From CAZNRY01 sp964575675 (lineage in GTDB: Bacteria; Eisenbacteria; RBG-16-71-46; CAIMUX01; VGJL01), in the NCBI GenBank assembly GCA_964575675.1, contig CAZNRY010000021.1:1-32225 (forward strand): 32,225 nucleotides of DNA, read 5' to 3'. The position numbers and the translations under genes are program-made. Positions 25,056 through 31,905 of the stretch are shown piece by piece; position 1 is the stretch's first letter, and the number at the start of each line of letters is the position of its first letter. Under the pieces are notes generated by a model. That model was not told where the DNA came from. It ran no database searches and saw nothing but the letters and a program-made list of their open reading frames with translations.

Positions 25056-26276
25056 TCAGCCGGCGTACGCACGAAAGGCGAGGACCGCATTCAATCCGCC
25101 GAAGGCGAACGAGTTCGAGAAGGCGTACTCGACGCGCGCCGGCCGCGCGTGATTCTGGATCACGTCCAGGTCGCACTCCGGATCGAGCGTGGTGAAGTTC
25201 GCGGTCGGGGGAAGGATCCCCTCGCGAAGCGCGAGGACTACCGCGACAGCCTCGATGGCGCCCGCCGCTCCCAGTGCGTGGCCGTGCATCGATTTCGTGG
25301 AGCTAACCGGGATGCGATCGGCGTGCTTGCCGAAGACCTCGCGGATCGCGCGCGCCTCGCACGAATCGTTGCCGGAAGTGCCGGTCCCGTGAGCATTGAT
25401 GTAGCCGACCTGGTCGTGGCGCAGCCCCGCGTCCTCGAGGGTGGAGCGCATCGCCCGGGCGGGTCCCTCGATCGATGGCTGCGTGATGTGGTGGGCATCC
25501 GCCGACATGCCGAATCCTACGATCTCGGCGTGGATCCGCGCCCCGCGGGCCCGGGCGTGCTCCAGCGGCTCGAGAACCAGGATCGCGCCCCCCTCGCCGA
25601 GGATCATCCCGCGCCGGTCCGTACAGAAGGGCCGGCAGGTGTCGGATGAGATCACGCGCATCGCCTCCCATGCCTTCAGCAGACCCGGGCTGAACGGCGC
25701 CTCGCTGCCGCCGGCGAAGGCGACCTCCGCATCGCCGTCGCGCACCATCCGAAACGCCAGCCCCAGCGCATGGTTGGAGGACGCGCACGCCGTCGAGAGC
25801 GTGAAGGCGGGCCCGAGGAAACCGAACTCCATCGAGATCTGGCTCGCCCCGGCGTTCGCCATCGTGCGCGGGATCGTGAGGGGATGCAGGCGACCGCGGT
25901 CCAGCCGGTAGAGATCGATGAATGCGGCATCCTGGCTCGACTGCCCGCCGAGGCTCGACCCGGTCACCACGGCCGTGGTCTCGCGGATCCGCCCGGTGAT
26001 ACGGAGGCCCGAGTTCTGCAAGGCTTCGCGCGCCGCGATCACCGCGAACTGGGCGAAGCGGTCGAGGTGTGCCTCGCGATCGGGATCGAAGTGGGCTCCG
26101 ACCTCGTACCCCGTCACCTCGGCGCCGTTGTGGAACCGGAAGCCGGCGGTGTCGACGGCCGTGATGGGAACGATGGCGGAACGGCCGGATTCAAGGGCGG
26201 CCCAAGTTCGGGGGAGATCGGCGCCCAGCGGGGAGATCACCCCGATCCCGGTGACGGCGACGCGCCGTCTAGCCAT
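25056..26276 (-). CDS. Beta-ketoacyl-ACP synthase, FabF-like (KAS II)
   Basis: 406 residues from the ATG at 26276; the longer frame to 26354 adds 26 unrelated residues. The thiolase-fold condensing enzyme has the complete KAS I/II triad: C164 (STACASSNH), H296 (NAHGTGT) and H333 (SMHGHALGAAG), plus K328 and the C-terminal NSFAFGGLNA. It elongates acyl-ACP by decarboxylative condensation with malonyl-ACP. The start overlaps the ACP gene by 8 bases, so the two are translationally coupled and presumably function as a dedicated pair. Its position opposite a type III PKS suggests service to a specialised lipid product rather than general fatty-acid synthesis, but this is inference. Confidence 0.92.
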   Translation of the reverse strand: MARRRVAVTGIGVISPLGADLPRTWAALESGRSAIVPITAVDTAGFRFHNGAEVTGYEVGAHFDPDREAHLDRFAQFAVIAAREALQNSGLRITGRIRETTAVVTGSSLGGQSSQDAAFIDLYRLDRGRLHPLTIPRTMANAGASQISMEFGFLGPAFTLSTACASSNHALGLAFRMVRDGDAEVAFAGGSEAPFSPGLLKAWEAMRVISSDTCRPFCTDRRGMILGEGGAILVLEPLEHARARGARIHAEIVGFGMSADAHHITQPSIEGPARAMRSTLEDAGLRHDQVGYINAHGTGTSGNDSCEARAIREVFGKHADRIPVSSTKSMHGHALGAAGAIEAVAVVLALREGILPPTANFTTLDPECDLDVIQNHARPARVEYAFSNSFAFGGLNAVLAFRAYAG

Positions 26277-26523
26277 GACCCGCCTTGTCGGCCACCAGCT
26301 TCCGAACCCCCTCGACGACATCCCCGACCGTTCGAAGCGAGTGCGCCTGCTCATCCGGGATCGAGATGTCGAACTTGCTCTCGAGATCGAACACCGTCGT
26401 AAGAGTGTCGAGGGAATCGAATCCCAACTCGGCGAGCGAACTCTCCATGGAGACTGATTCCGGAGACCGGCGCCGCGCCGCTGCGATCACCGCGATGACC
26501 TGTTCCGCGATTGCGTCCAGCAT
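26269..26523 (-). CDS. Acyl carrier protein
   Basis: 84 residues with the phosphopantetheine attachment motif GFDSLDTL (D36, S37, L38) in a typical four-helix ACP sequence. The start at 26523 is favoured because GGGAG lies 5 bases before it; an ATG at 26541 would add six residues (MVAGSN) without a clear ribosome site. It is the first gene of the minus-strand locus and overlaps the KAS start. It diverges differently from common housekeeping ACPs (charged RRR after helix 1), consistent with a specialised ACP. It probably carries the growing acyl chain for the adjacent KAS. Confidence 0.92.
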   Translation of the reverse strand: MLDAIAEQVIAVIAAARRRSPESVSMESSLAELGFDSLDTLTTVFDLESKFDISIPDEQAHSLRTVGDVVEGVRKLVADKAGHG

Positions 26524-26688
26524 GTTGCTCCCGGCCACCATCCCGGCGCGGCCGCGCCCGGGACGGCTGTCGTTTCGCGTCGACGGACAAAACGCTACCC
26601 GAGGGCCGCGAGCCGTGCAAATACTGATAGAAGATCTCGGGCCGGCGCTTCAGGCTTCCAGCCCGCGCCCGGCGAAGGGGGAGTCCGC
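26524..26688. promoter_or_regulatory. Divergent promoter region between ACP and type III PKS genes
   Basis: 165 bases between head-to-head genes. On the minus strand TTGCAC (26615-26620) and TAGCGT (26592-26597) are 17 bases apart and resemble weak -35/-10 boxes for the ACP operon. On the plus strand GGGGGAG near 26676-26682 is the PKS ribosome site. A shared regulator is plausible, but no clear operator is visible. Confidence 0.35.
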
Positions 26689-27741
26689 ATGAGCAGGATC
26701 CGCGGAGTGGGAACGGCGGTTCCAGAGCACCGCATCGACCAGGAGAATGTTCGGGAGTTCAGCCGCTCGCTCTTTAGGGAGGCGTTCCCCGACATCGAGC
26801 GGCTGCTGCCGATTTTCGACAACGCCCTCGTCCGGCAGAGGTACTTCTCCGCGCCGGCCGAGTGGTTCGGAAGCGAGCGGTCCTTCACGGAGAAGAACGC
26901 CCTCTACATCGAGAAAGCGCTAGAGATCGGGGGGGCGGCGATCCTCGATTGCCTGGAGACCTGCGGCCTCGACCCCGAGTCCGTTGATCATTTCATCTTC
27001 GTTTCCACCACCGGACTCGCCACCCCCAGCATCGACGCGCGCCTGGTCAACTCCCTGAAGATGCGAACGGACATCCGCCGCACCCCGATCTGGGGTCTTG
27101 GGTGCGCGGGAGGCGCGAGCGGCCTCTCGCGGGCATTCGAGTACACCCACGCATTCCCCGACAAGAGGGCGCTCGTGCTCGCCCTCGAGCTCTGCTCCCT
27201 GACCTTCCAGCGGAACGACATGAGCAAGAGCAATCTCGTTGCCACCTCCCTCTTCGGGGACGGTGCGTCCGCAGTTATCGTCTCCGGCGCCGACACGGGG
27301 GATCCGGGTCCGGCCATCCTGGGGAGCCGCTCGACAATCTGGTACGACTCGCTGGACGTGATGGGTTGGGAGGTGAACGACCAAGGGCTGAAGGTCCTCT
27401 TCTCGCGCGACATCCCCACCATCGTGAGCACCTGGGTTCTCCCCGGGCTCCTGGCGTTCCTCGACGAGTACGGGATCGGCCTGGATGCCCTCAACCACTT
27501 CATCGCGCACCCCGGGGGAACGAAGGTCCTCGATGCCTACAGGGAGACGTTCGGGCTGGATGAGGGACGGCTGGAGCGCGCGCGCGACGTTCTGACGCGA
27601 TTCGGGAACATGTCCTCGCCCACGGTCCTCTTCGTCCTCAAGGAGTTCCTGGACGCGAGGGCGATCGGGCCGGGGGAGTACGGCCTGATCACGGCTCTCG
27701 GACCCGGGTTCAGCTCCGAGATGCTGTTGATTCGCGGGTGA
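26689..27741 (+). CDS. Type III polyketide synthase (alkylpyrone/alkylresorcinol synthase-like)
   Basis: 350 residues with the chalcone-synthase-type triad C139 (GLGCAGG), H274 (IAHPGGTKVLDA) and N307 (GNMSSPTVLFVL), the normal length for bacterial enzymes. Such homodimers condense a CoA- or ACP-linked fatty acyl starter with malonyl-CoA to give alkylpyrones or alkylresorcinols. The ATG has GGGGGAG upstream. The following ICMT-family gene starts at its stop (GTGATG), so the two are cotranslated, the same gene order as bpsA-bpsB in Bacillus. The diverging ACP/KAS genes may supply the starter chain. Confidence 0.93.
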   Translation: MSRIRGVGTAVPEHRIDQENVREFSRSLFREAFPDIERLLPIFDNALVRQRYFSAPAEWFGSERSFTEKNALYIEKALEIGGAAILDCLETCGLDPESVDHFIFVSTTGLATPSIDARLVNSLKMRTDIRRTPIWGLGCAGGASGLSRAFEYTHAFPDKRALVLALELCSLTFQRNDMSKSNLVATSLFGDGASAVIVSGADTGDPGPAILGSRSTIWYDSLDVMGWEVNDQGLKVLFSRDIPTIVSTWVLPGLLAFLDEYGIGLDALNHFIAHPGGTKVLDAYRETFGLDEGRLERARDVLTRFGNMSSPTVLFVLKEFLDARAIGPGEYGLITALGPGFSSEMLLIRG

Positions 27742-28313
27742 TGGGTCCGGTGTTTGTCGTCTTCGTCGTCTTCCTCTTGGCCGAGCGGACCATCGAGTTG
27801 GGGCTCGCGGAGCGAAATCGACGTTGGGCGATGCGGCAGGGGGGCCGGGAGAGCGGAGGCTCGCATTACCCGGTCATCGTGGGGATGCATGTCCTGTTTT
27901 ACTTTTCGTTGATCGCCGAACGCATCCTTTTCAGGAGCGGATGGAGCGCGGCCTGGCCCTTCTGGATCGTGCTCCTCGCGCTCGGCCAGGCGATCCGGGT
28001 CTGGTCGATCGCCGCACTTGGCAGGTTCTGGAACACGAGGATCATCGTGATTCCGGGGATCGCGCCGGTTAGAAGGGGACCGTACCGTTTCGTGAGGCAT
28101 CCGAACTATCTCGCCGTCGGCCTCGAGATATTATCGATCCCGATGCTCGCCGGGGCTTGGCGCACGGCGGCGGTCTTCTCCGCTCTGAACATTTTGATCA
28201 TGTGTATTCGGGTTCCGGCTGAAGAGCGGGCGCTGCGGGACGCGGCGGCCGGAGGTCTCGTCTCCTTGCCCCGCTTCCTGCCCAAGGTCCGTCTCACCCG
28301 GCGTCCTCCGTAG
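27741..28313 (+). CDS. Isoprenylcysteine carboxyl methyltransferase (ICMT) family protein, BpsB-like
   Basis: 190 residues from the ATG at 27741, which shares a base with the PKS stop; an adjacent GTG at 27738 is also possible. It has about four or five membrane helices and the SAM-binding ICMT motif GPYRFVRHPNYLA (RHPNY at 119-123), followed by the helix with the E-E pair (161-162) near the end. The family methylates lipophilic acids or hydroxyls at the membrane. In Bacillus the homologue next to the type III PKS methylates alkylpyrones, so O-methylation of the PKS product is the likely role here. The pair ends in a short convergent gap with the redox operon. Confidence 0.9.
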   Translation: MGPVFVVFVVFLLAERTIELGLAERNRRWAMRQGGRESGGSHYPVIVGMHVLFYFSLIAERILFRSGWSAAWPFWIVLLALGQAIRVWSIAALGRFWNTRIIVIPGIAPVRRGPYRFVRHPNYLAVGLEILSIPMLAGAWRTAAVFSALNILIMCIRVPAEERALRDAAAGGLVSLPRFLPKVRLTRRPP

Positions 28314-28418
28314 CCTCCTTGACACGATACCCTGATCGGGAAAGCCCGGCATGGTCCGGAGGACGCCCGATAGAGTTCTTGCGGAGTACGCCTCCTCGAA
28401 GATCCGGAGGAGTTGTGC

Positions 28419-28706
28419 TCATCCCCCTGCAGCGAGGTTCGTGGCCGCCGCGGGCTTCCGGATCTCGAGTCGTCTACGGGCATCAAAGACGTGTGCGGTC
28501 ATGCTGATCGCGCCCCATACACACGACTCCGCACAAAGCCCGCAGCCGCCGCAGGCATCGACGACGTCGACCCACGGAACCTGCACGCCCTCGCGCCCCG
28601 TATCGTGCATCGAGAGACACCCCCGGGGGCAGACGCCCACGCAATCAGCGCATCCCTCGCAGCGCTCGGGAATGATCCATGGCAGCTGCGGTACTGTGCG
28701 CTTCAT
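28419..28706 (-). CDS. Two-[4Fe-4S] ferredoxin-type protein
   Basis: 95 residues from the ATG at 28706 (a GTG at 28718 would add four). Two cluster motifs are visible: C16-x2-C19-x2-C22-x3-C26-P and C52-x2-C55-x2-C58-x3-C62, the second lacking the usual following Pro (CVWG). Further Cys at 30. The C-terminal 25 residues are basic then Ala-rich. It lies 12 bases after the stop of the membrane protein gene and is the last gene of the six-gene operon, presumably carrying electrons to or from the flavin-type and membrane components upstream. Confidence 0.9.
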   Translation of the reverse strand: MKRTVPQLPWIIPERCEGCADCVGVCPRGCLSMHDTGREGVQVPWVDVVDACGGCGLCAESCVWGAISMTAHVFDARRRLEIRKPAAATNLAAGG

Positions 28707-28718
28707 TTCGAAGCCCAC

Positions 28719-29417
28719 CTACACCCAGTACTGCTCGTTCGGAGTCAGGGTGAACGTGGCGCCGATCGACTTCTGTGTCTTGTAGCAATGGACGCCGTAC
28801 CGGCAGATCACGAATGCCGTGGCGAACCCCACCTGCGTCGCGCGCGCGAAGAGGACCCATGATTCGCCTCCGCGAAGTGCCATCCAGCTCGTCCCCAGGG
28901 CCAGGAGCGTCGCTGCCAATGCCAGCGCCAGGATGAGTCGGGCTGCCACCTTCGTCCGTTTCTCGGTCGTGATCTCCGCGACCTTCGCGAGGGTGAACCA
29001 AAGGAAGCCGGTCGAGAAGAGCATGGCCAAGAAGACTGCGAGAAGGATCATCGAAAGCCAGGCGCCGTGCGCCGGAGGGATCAAGACATGGAGCGCCACG
29101 CTGGTGCCGGCGAACGCCACTGCGAGAGCACCACAAACCTGCACCCCGCGGTAGTGCCACCCCATGCCTTTCACCCCCTCGGCGCACGCCCGGAGCAGAA
29201 CAAGAGCACCGGCGTAGGCGAGGATGGGAGGGAATGCGAGCGCCGGAAACGGTGCCGGGTGTCCCGACGCCCCCAACGCATATCCGCCAACCCAGTCGGG
29301 AAGCCAAAGCCCCAGAAGCGCCGGGATCGCGCCCAGCTCAAGCCAGCGGACCACGCGCGGCTTGGGCCAGCGAGGCTTGAGCCATCCAGAGACCACTTTC
29401 TTCTTCGTAAGCGTCAT
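28719..29417 (-). CDS. Six-helix membrane protein of the redox operon, unknown family
   Basis: 232 residues from the ATG at 29417, which has AGGAGT upstream; the frame to 29483 adds unsupported residues. About six membrane helices are predicted (28-47, 59-77, 92-113, 119-144, 158-177, 186-205) after a basic N-terminus with Lys/Arg/Trp. His residues sit at the ends of helices (H88, H110, H117, H210), which could bind haem, but there is no recognised motif. A short C-terminal tail (TPNEQYWV) follows the last helix. It lies between a split-barrel protein gene and the ferredoxin, so it is a good candidate for the membrane anchor or quinone-side component of the system. Confidence 0.75.
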   Translation of the reverse strand: MTLTKKKVVSGWLKPRWPKPRVVRWLELGAIPALLGLWLPDWVGGYALGASGHPAPFPALAFPPILAYAGALVLLRACAEGVKGMGWHYRGVQVCGALAVAFAGTSVALHVLIPPAHGAWLSMILLAVFLAMLFSTGFLWFTLAKVAEITTEKRTKVAARLILALALAATLLALGTSWMALRGGESWVLFARATQVGFATAFVICRYGVHCYKTQKSIGATFTLTPNEQYWV

Positions 29418-29430
29418 GTTCGACTCCTGT

Positions 29431-29853
29431 TCACTCCGCTTTCCGGGTCGGGGGTCCCTGGTCCTTCCACCGCGAGGTCTCAAACTGGACGAGCGCGTCG
29501 TGGGGGAGCGTATCTAGACGAAGCGCCGCCTCCGGCCCAGGCTTGGTGCAGTAAACCTCTTCGATCAGGACATCGAGCGCCTGGCCGTTGAGCTCTGCCT
29601 TGCCCTTGAACTGGTAGGCAGCTCGGATCGAACCGAGCCCGCCCGGCCCGAAGGCCACCTGCGGATTCTCCTCGATGTTCTTGCGCACGTGCTCGACTTG
29701 CTTCGGCGAAAGGACGAAACGCACATGGTCGTCTCCCACCACGGTCGCCGAGTCGACGACTACGACGGTGGGCAGCCCGGCCCTTGTGGCCGTCCCAATG
29801 TGCGCGCCGCTGCCCTCGAGCCAGTTCTTCATGCGCGGAGTCAGCCTTGCCAT
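29431..29853 (-). CDS. PNPOx-like split-barrel protein C
   Basis: 140 residues from the ATG at 29853 (GAGGT upstream). The sequence has the pyridoxamine-5'-phosphate-oxidase-like split beta-barrel pattern: an N-terminal helix, GSGAHIGTATRAGLPTVVVV strand pair, then VRFVLSPKQVEHVRKNIEENPQ with the helix that often contacts flavin, and AAYQFKGKAEL. Members bind FMN, F420 or haem. It is the most diverged of the three paralogues in this operon and lacks the KTRVNLNEN motif of the others. It lies 10 bases after the stop of paralogue B and 13 bases before the membrane gene. Confidence 0.82.
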   Translation of the reverse strand: MARLTPRMKNWLEGSGAHIGTATRAGLPTVVVVDSATVVGDDHVRFVLSPKQVEHVRKNIEENPQVAFGPGGLGSIRAAYQFKGKAELNGQALDVLIEEVYCTKPGPEAALRLDTLPHDALVQFETSRWKDQGPPTRKAE

Positions 29854-29863
29854 AATGCATACC

Positions 29864-30343
29864 TCACAAGAGCCGCCCGCCGGAGGCGGCAGGGTTGAAG
29901 TCATAGACCTCTTCGACGCGAAGAATGATCACACCGCGCTGCACGAGCGCCGGCGGTCGGATGTCGGGTGGGACCTCCGATGGAGGCTCCTTCTCGGCCC
30001 AGTTCCCCCACTCCTCCAAGACGTCATGCGCCCTCACACCCTCCCATGTGAATTCCTCCGGCAGGCCCTCCTGGAGGATCGTCGTGGGCCCGACAAAGGC
30101 CCATGTCCGCCCTTTCAGTGGGTGTGCGAGTGTGATGACCCCGCGCGGGTTCTCGTTCAGGTTCACACGCGTCTTTTGCGCGAACATTTCGGCGATTACG
30201 ATGTACTCGTCATCATGGACCGCGACGAACCGCTCGCCTACGGTGTTTGGCTTTCCGGTTGCGCTCGAGGTCGTGAGGTACACAACCGCGCCTCCGGCGC
30301 CGACGATCTTCAAAGCATCCTTCATCTCTCGGGTAAGCCTCAT
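29864..30343 (-). CDS. PNPOx-like split-barrel protein B
   Basis: 159 residues. The split-barrel core is clear: GGAVVYLTTSSATGKPNTVG, then FVAVHDDEYIVIAEMF, AQKTRVNLNENPRGVITLAHP and WAFVGPTTIL. The KTRVNLNEN segment is shared with paralogue A and may mark the cofactor pocket. A C-terminal extension (VPPDIRPPALVQRGVIILRVEEVY) is also shared with A. The start overlaps the stop of A as ATGA (4 bases), with GGGAGG upstream. Together A, B and C could form homo- or hetero-dimers, since these barrels normally dimerise with the flavin at the interface. Confidence 0.84.
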   Translation of the reverse strand: MRLTREMKDALKIVGAGGAVVYLTTSSATGKPNTVGERFVAVHDDEYIVIAEMFAQKTRVNLNENPRGVITLAHPLKGRTWAFVGPTTILQEGLPEEFTWEGVRAHDVLEEWGNWAEKEPPSEVPPDIRPPALVQRGVIILRVEEVYDFNPAASGGRLL

Positions 30344-30798
30344 GGTGACTCAATCCTCCCGACGCGCTCGGCCTTGAGGATGATGACGCCCCGCTGCGCG
30401 ATGACCGCGGGGCGCTCCTCGTCAGGCAAGTCATCCATCGGCTCGATCGCAGACCAGTCGCCCCAGCGCTCGAGCACTTCACCCGCCCGTAACCCCTGGA
30501 ACCTGTAGCCGTCGGGATGGCCCCACTGGATGACATTGCAGGGTCCCTCGATCACCCAATGACGAAGGTCCGCCGGGGACGCGACGGTGATGACGCCGGT
30601 TTGATTCTCGTTGAGATTGACCCTCGTCTTCAGCGCGAAAAGGTCGGGCATCAGTATGAACTCGTCTCCGTGAACATCGGTGAATTGCTGCACCGCGATA
30701 TTCGGCCGTCCTTCGAGCGTCGCCGTCGTCAGGAAGACCACAGTGCCGTGGACCGGCCCGATTCGGAGCGCCTCGGCCAGCTCGGCGGGGAGTTTCAT
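30340..30798 (-). CDS. PNPOx-like split-barrel protein A
   Basis: 152 residues with the PNPOx-like pattern GTVVFLTTATLEGRPNIAVQ, FTDVHGDEFILMPDLF, ALKTRVNLNENQTGVITVASP and WVIEGPCNVI, followed by a helical extension LRAGEVLERWGDW and the PAVIAQRGVIILKAERV ending shared with paralogue B. The ATG at 30798 has a GGAGGT ribosome site and overlaps the stop of the ATC-hydrolase-like gene by 4 bases. The enzyme activity is not known; such proteins may reduce or bind a flavin, deazaflavin or haem cofactor. The paralogue pair A/B probably arose by local duplication. Confidence 0.84.
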   Translation of the reverse strand: MKLPAELAEALRIGPVHGTVVFLTTATLEGRPNIAVQQFTDVHGDEFILMPDLFALKTRVNLNENQTGVITVASPADLRHWVIEGPCNVIQWGHPDGYRFQGLRAGEVLERWGDWSAIEPMDDLPDEERPAVIAQRGVIILKAERVGRIESP

Positions 30799-31259
30799 GG
30801 GACCTCCGTGTAGGTGAACTCACAGACTCGGTCGCCGCTGAGGATGTTGGCCGTTCGCTGCATCGCGAGACGATCGGAGAATCCCGCGAGGAGGGCACCG
30901 TCACGGCTGCAACTTAGGACTTCGCCGAGCGCATCGAGGCCCTCGGCCCGGTACATCTCGGCATAGCGGCAGCGGGTCACGCGGAGATGTAGTCTTCGAG
31001 CGCTCTCGTCGATGAACTCGATCTCGAGGGCGCCACCCTCGGCGAGTCGCCGCCAGAGCGCGGCGATGGTCCCCAGGCTACCCTGGGGATCGCCCGCCCG
31101 GAGCTCCCGGCCACACTGGTACGCGACATCGAAGATGGCGCGGCGAAGGATCTCGCTGGCTCTCCCCGCGCCGATCTCGTCGACCATCGCGCGGTAGACG
31201 GGTCCGATGATCTGGGCTTCGATCTCCCTCTGCTTGAGGGGCGTGAGCCTCTCGTTCAT
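30795..31259 (-). CDS. L-2-amino-thiazoline-4-carboxylic acid hydrolase family protein
   Basis: 154 residues from the ATG at 31259 (AGGAGA upstream); the longer frame to 31322 adds 21 unsupported residues and crosses a hairpin. The C-terminal half matches the ATC-hydrolase-like family (PF14196 type): CRYAEMYRAEGL (C97), LSCSRDG (C117, D120), RTANILSGDRVCEF (C146). The spaced conserved cysteines are the family hallmark. True ATC hydrolase opens a thiazoline ring in L-cysteine synthesis, but most family members in anaerobes and FCB bacteria have unknown roles and might bind a metal or Fe-S ligand. It heads a six-gene operon of split-barrel, membrane and ferredoxin proteins. Confidence 0.82.
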   Translation of the reverse strand: MNERLTPLKQREIEAQIIGPVYRAMVDEIGAGRASEILRRAIFDVAYQCGRELRAGDPQGSLGTIAALWRRLAEGGALEIEFIDESARRLHLRVTRCRYAEMYRAEGLDALGEVLSCSRDGALLAGFSDRLAMQRTANILSGDRVCEFTYTEVP

Positions 31260-31283
31260 GAGGTTCTCCTGTGACGGCGCCAC

Positions 31284-31339
31284 GCCAGGTCGAAAGGGAC
31301 CGGGTCGGTCGCAACCTGGCAATCAATTGCACTTCAGGT
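31284..31339 (-). promoter_or_regulatory. Structured leader with repeated CAGGT arms upstream of the redox operon
   Basis: GCCAGGT (31284-31290) pairs with ACCTGGC (31314-31320), and inside that lies a GACCG/CGGTC stem with a 3-base loop (31298-31310). The arm ACCTG (31314) also faces CAGGT (31335-31339) around GCAAT-CA-ATTGC, so two alternative foldings share one arm. It begins 24 bases upstream of the first start codon and could be a transcript leader or an operator. Confidence 0.4.
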
Positions 31340-31905
31340 GGCTATGAGATCAGTTGTTTTGAGGGGGACGGTGGCCGGCAGCTAGCCGAACGCCGCTAGG
31401 CGTCGCGGTAGGCCGGCCCTCGACAGACGCAATGTGCGTGCTGTGAGGTAGGGGGAGCGGGCCATTCACTAGCATTCAAGTACATCATAACAAATGTCAT
31501 TCTACCGAATAGAGAGGGAGACATCAAGCGTTTTCTCTGCCCGTTTTCTCTGCGCGACCTGGTGGATCGTGGCTTCAACGTGGCGCGGCCCACACGGCTG
31601 TGGGTTGCGGATCTGATCCATCGTTAGCTCCGACGATCCGATTGGGGACTCTCGCTGTAGGCAATCCCACAGGAATGTGTGTCCCGTGGGGAATAGTCTC
31701 CACGCCCGCTATATCCACAGAACATGCTCGCTCCCGCGGCTTCCGTAACCCCTACAATGTCGGCCAGTTAGTGATTCGCAACTTAGTCCCTCCTGCTGGT
31801 CCGGGACTTGCATAGTCTTGGTTGGCTCCTTCGAACCTGTGGCGGGATTCGAGGCATCTATCAGTCCATCGCCGCGCTTTGGAACATGGATCAGGAGGAA
31901 ACGTG
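31340..31905. other. Gene-poor intergenic region with transposase remnant
   Basis: About 570 bases without an intact gene. It contains an ACGCC-GCTA-GGCGT hairpin (31391-31404), an A/T-rich stretch at about 31460-31520, the transposase remnant (listed separately), and non-coding sequence to the AGGAGG ribosome site at 31893-31898. Promoters for the minus-strand redox operon and the plus-strand Cys-rich gene are expected here but cannot be fixed. Confidence 0.4.
31520..31627 (+). pseudogene. Remnant of an IS3-family transposase (OrfB)
   Basis: A short open stretch ends in DLVDRGFNVARPTRLWVADL and then IHR and TAG. The motif DLVxRxFxxxxPxRLWVAD is typical of the start of the catalytic rve domain of IS3-type OrfB, including the first catalytic Asp. 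The reading breaks right after it, with no further DDE residues. No inverted repeats or remainder of the element are visible, so it is a decayed fragment. Confidence 0.6.

Noticed and set aside
22601..26276. TGA used as a sense codon, suggested by open frames after the KAS stop and after the synthase-like TGA
   Set aside because: TGA ends many other genes here at natural positions, including ATGA overlaps in the redox operon and the nuclease gene, so a recoded genetic code does not fit.
28392..28412. Hairpin CTCCTC/GAGGAG in the convergent gap after the ICMT-family gene
   Set aside because: The stem is only 6 bp with a 9-base loop and is followed by no T-run, so it is too weak to call a terminator.
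31600..31815. A 71-codon plus-strand frame in the intergenic region
   Set aside because: It starts within the transposase remnant in another frame, has no ribosome site and no recognisable sequence.
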